DNA of 64,000 nucleotides from an uncultured Clostridia bacterium (lineage in GTDB: Bacteria; Bacillota; Clostridia; Oscillospirales; Acutalibacteraceae). Under the pieces are notes generated by a model. That model saw nothing but the letters and a program-made list of their open reading frames with translations, did no database searches and was not told where the DNA came from. The stretch is from contig CANRMJ010000002.1 in NCBI GenBank assembly GCA_947631705.1, positions 1 through 64,000 on the forward strand, read 5' to 3'. Position numbers and translations under genes: made by a program. This document shows positions 62,196 through 64,000 of this stretch, one piece after another (the first letter of the stretch is position 1; each line of letters starts with the position of its first letter).

Positions 62196-63608
62196 ATGAA
62201 CGAAAACAATGCGCCCGTCGGGCAGGGCGGCGATCCCTCCGCCGTTGAGCAATACAAAAAGATGACCGAAACGCCGATAACACGGCTGATTTCCTCACTC
62301 TCGGTTCCAACTATCATAAGTATGCTTATCACAACCGTATACAATATTACAGACACATATTTTGTGTCAAAAATCAACGTTTCTGCCAGCGGAGCAACAG
62401 GCGTTGTGTTTAGCCTTATGGCAATTTTACAGGCGTTCGGCTTTATGTTCGGGCACGGTTCGGGCAGTTGTATAAGCAGGCGCCTCGGAGCAAAGCATAT
62501 TGAGCAGGCGCGCCGTTTTTCCTCAACAGGTTTCTTTCTTGCGCTTTTCACGGGCTTTGTAATTATGGCGGCGGGTCTTGTTTTTTTAACTCCGTTTATG
62601 CGTGTCCTCGGCAGCACGGAAACGATTCAGCCTTATGCCGAAACATACGGAAAATATATTTTAATATCCGCCCCCGCGATGATAACGGGCTGCGTTATGA
62701 ATAATATTCTCAGGTATGAGGGCGCGGCGGCGCTCGCAATGCTTGGGCTCACGGCGGGCGGCGTTCTCAATATGGCGCTTGATCCGCTGCTGATGTTCGC
62801 TTTTGATATGGGCATAGCAGGCGCGGGCATAGCCACCGCCGTTTCGCAGTATATCAGCATGGCTATTCTTTTCGCAATGTTCAAAACAGGGAAAACACAG
62901 AGCAAATTGTCGTTTAAGTATATATCGCTGCGGCCGGCTCTTATTCGCGAGATAGTGTTTACCGGCGCGCCGAGCCTTGCAAGGCAGGGGCTGAACAGCA
63001 TCGCGAATATGATACTGAATTTGCAGGCGGCTGTTTACGGCGACGCGTGCATTGCCGCAATGAGCATAGTTGCGAAATGCTCAAATCTGATTTTCAGCGT
63101 GTGCGTCGGAATCGGTCAGGGCTTTCAGCCTGTTTCAGCGTTTAATTACGGAGCAAAAAAATATTCCCGTGTTAAATCGGGAATGAATTTCACATGGTTT
63201 TTCTCAACGGTTGTTGTTGCCGTGATTTCGGCAGGGTGCTTTTTGCTTGCGCCGCAGATCATTCGTCTTTTCAGAGATGAGGCGGAGGTTGTTGAAACAG
63301 GCGCGAACGCTCTGCGAATAATGTGCGCGGCTCTCGTTTTTCTGCCTACTGTTATGACGGCGAATATGACTTTTCAAAGCGTTGGCAAAAGCGGGTGGGC
63401 GCTTTTTCTTGCCTGCACGCAAAACGGACTTTTCTTTATTCCGCTGATACTGATTCTGCCGGAGATTATCGGAATATTGGGCATAGAGCTTGCCCAGCCG
63501 GGAGGCTATGTGCTTGCCGCCGCGGTGTCGCTGCCGTTTATCGTTTTCTTTGAAAGAAGCCTTGATAAAAAGCAAGGCAGAATTCCGAATAAAAAAGAGC
63601 TGCCTTAA
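62196..63608 (+). CDS. MATE family efflux transporter
   Basis: 470 residues with about 12 membrane helices. MATE features in two related halves: SSLSVPTIISMLITTVYNITDTYFV in the first and FTGAPSLARQGLNSIANMILN in the second; the family GIGQGFQPVSAFNYGAKKYSR loop is clear. It exports cationic compounds against sodium or protons in known members. It follows the ABC exporter by 20 bases and closes the operon before a terminator. Confidence 0.93.
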   Translation: MNENNAPVGQGGDPSAVEQYKKMTETPITRLISSLSVPTIISMLITTVYNITDTYFVSKINVSASGATGVVFSLMAILQAFGFMFGHGSGSCISRRLGAKHIEQARRFSSTGFFLALFTGFVIMAAGLVFLTPFMRVLGSTETIQPYAETYGKYILISAPAMITGCVMNNILRYEGAAALAMLGLTAGGVLNMALDPLLMFAFDMGIAGAGIATAVSQYISMAILFAMFKTGKTQSKLSFKYISLRPALIREIVFTGAPSLARQGLNSIANMILNLQAAVYGDACIAAMSIVAKCSNLIFSVCVGIGQGFQPVSAFNYGAKKYSRVKSGMNFTWFFSTVVVAVISAGCFLLAPQIIRLFRDEAEVVETGANALRIMCAALVFLPTVMTANMTFQSVGKSGWALFLACTQNGLFFIPLILILPEIIGILGIELAQPGGYVLAAAVSLPFIVFFERSLDKKQGRIPNKKELP

Positions 63609-63630
63609 TCGAAAATTTAAGGCAGCTTTA
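63598..63630 (+). terminator. Terminator after the MATE gene
   Basis: AGCTGCCTTAA (63598-63608) pairs with TTAAGGCAGCT (63617-63627), followed by TT. It overlaps the MATE stop codon. The gap 63631-63773 shows no gene. Confidence 0.75.
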
Positions 63631-63773
63631 AAATTACAAATGTTTTTAAAAAATCCGTTATTGCGCCGTTACTGAACGGGAATTGAACGAAATCGCCGCG
63701 TGAGGCGCAAATATATTCCGCGGATTGATTTTTCATCGCCCGCATTATAATTTACGGCGCGCTGAAAAAAATT

Positions 63774-64000
63774 CTATTCTTCAAAAACCGTTGAAATCTC
63801 CTTAGGAGCGTTTGGCGTTGAATAATCAAAGCGGTCTATATGGTCGGAATTAACAAAATACGTTAGATCGCCTGCCATTTCCGCCTCGCCGAACGCCTCC
63901 ACAATAACGAGCTTTATCTTCATTTTATCGGGAAGAACGGATTTTATGTAAACGGCAACCTGCTGACCCTCAAAAAGATAGTCGCACGGTTCGGCGAGCC
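63774..64000 (-). CDS. C-terminal part of an unidentified protein
   Basis: An open minus frame enters from the right edge and stops at TAG (63776-63774), about 75 residues. It contains EGQQVAVYIKSVLPDKMKIK, which looks like part of a beta-barrel RNA-binding (S1/OB-like) domain, then GDLTYFVNSDHIDRFDYSTP. The family is not recognised with confidence; the start lies outside the window. Confidence 0.65.
   Translation of the reverse strand, partial: LAEPCDYLFEGQQVAVYIKSVLPDKMKIKLVIVEAFGEAEMAGDLTYFVNSDHIDRFDYSTPNAPKEISTVFEE

Noticed and set aside
63631..63773. Small RNA or tRNA in the gap before the right edge
   Set aside because: No cloverleaf, terminator or conserved element was found; only short GC palindromes.

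Overview
The window is chromosomal DNA from a low-to-moderate GC Firmicute, almost certainly a Clostridia member and plausibly Oscillospirales. The evidence is the classic origin block (dnaA, dnaN, an S4-domain gene, recF, a RemB-type gene, gyrB, gyrA), Gram-positive LytR-CpsA-Psr (LCP) proteins, endospore-associated yqfC/yqfD, the rpmH-rnpA-yidD-yidC-jag-mnmE-mnmG-rsmG-noc-parA-parB block, and B. subtilis-type parS palindromes. No rRNA, tRNA, insertion sequence, prophage or CRISPR array was seen. The lineage call is inference; no database search was possible.

Layout. 1-1.3 kb: end of an unknown gene, a terminator, then a RelB/DinJ-like antitoxin paired with a Zeta-type kinase. 1.3-4.9 kb (minus): a folate/pterin operon (folE, folP, a ybjQ-like gene, folB, folK) headed by a degenerate LCP-like membrane protein that seems to start at CTG. 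5.2-14.1 kb (plus): the replication operon with a candidate oriC between dnaA and dnaN. 14.3-21.7 kb: an intact LCP transferase, an MgtC-like membrane protein, a DUF2207 protein, a histidine phosphatase, an XRE regulator, an MTA/SAH nucleosidase and a VanZ-like protein. 21.7-33.3 kb (plus): the second origin-proximal block, from rpmH to parB and serS, with parS sites before parA. 33.4-35.9 kb: an ECF-type sigma factor with a membrane-anchored beta-propeller partner.

36.0-45.7 kb (all minus): split methionine synthase plus metF, a secreted M14 carboxypeptidase with tandem repeats, uxuA/uxuB-type hexuronate genes, yqfC-yqfD and a 57-residue protein. 46-50.3 kb (minus): an envelope polysaccharide operon of three family 2 glycosyltransferases and UDP-galactopyranose mutase. 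50.5-54.7 kb: a galacturonokinase-like GHMP kinase, a TarI/TarJ pair for CDP-ribitol and an iron alcohol dehydrogenase. 54.8-58.3 kb (minus): a Na/Pi-cotransporter-like gene with a two-component system, divergent from a heterodimeric ABC exporter and a MATE transporter (58.5-63.6 kb, plus). The window ends in the C-terminal part of a minus-strand gene.

No single clearly new system stands out. The strongest leads are: the catalytically degenerate LCP paralogue with a CTG start beside dnaA; the antitoxin/Zeta pairing; a dispersed repeat family (two full hairpins at gene ends plus two 35-base identical copies, one translated inside yqfC); a second hairpin family found only between convergent genes; a near-identical leader shared by dnaN and yidD; and a TGTCAAAT array in the phosphate-transporter/ABC divergent promoter.
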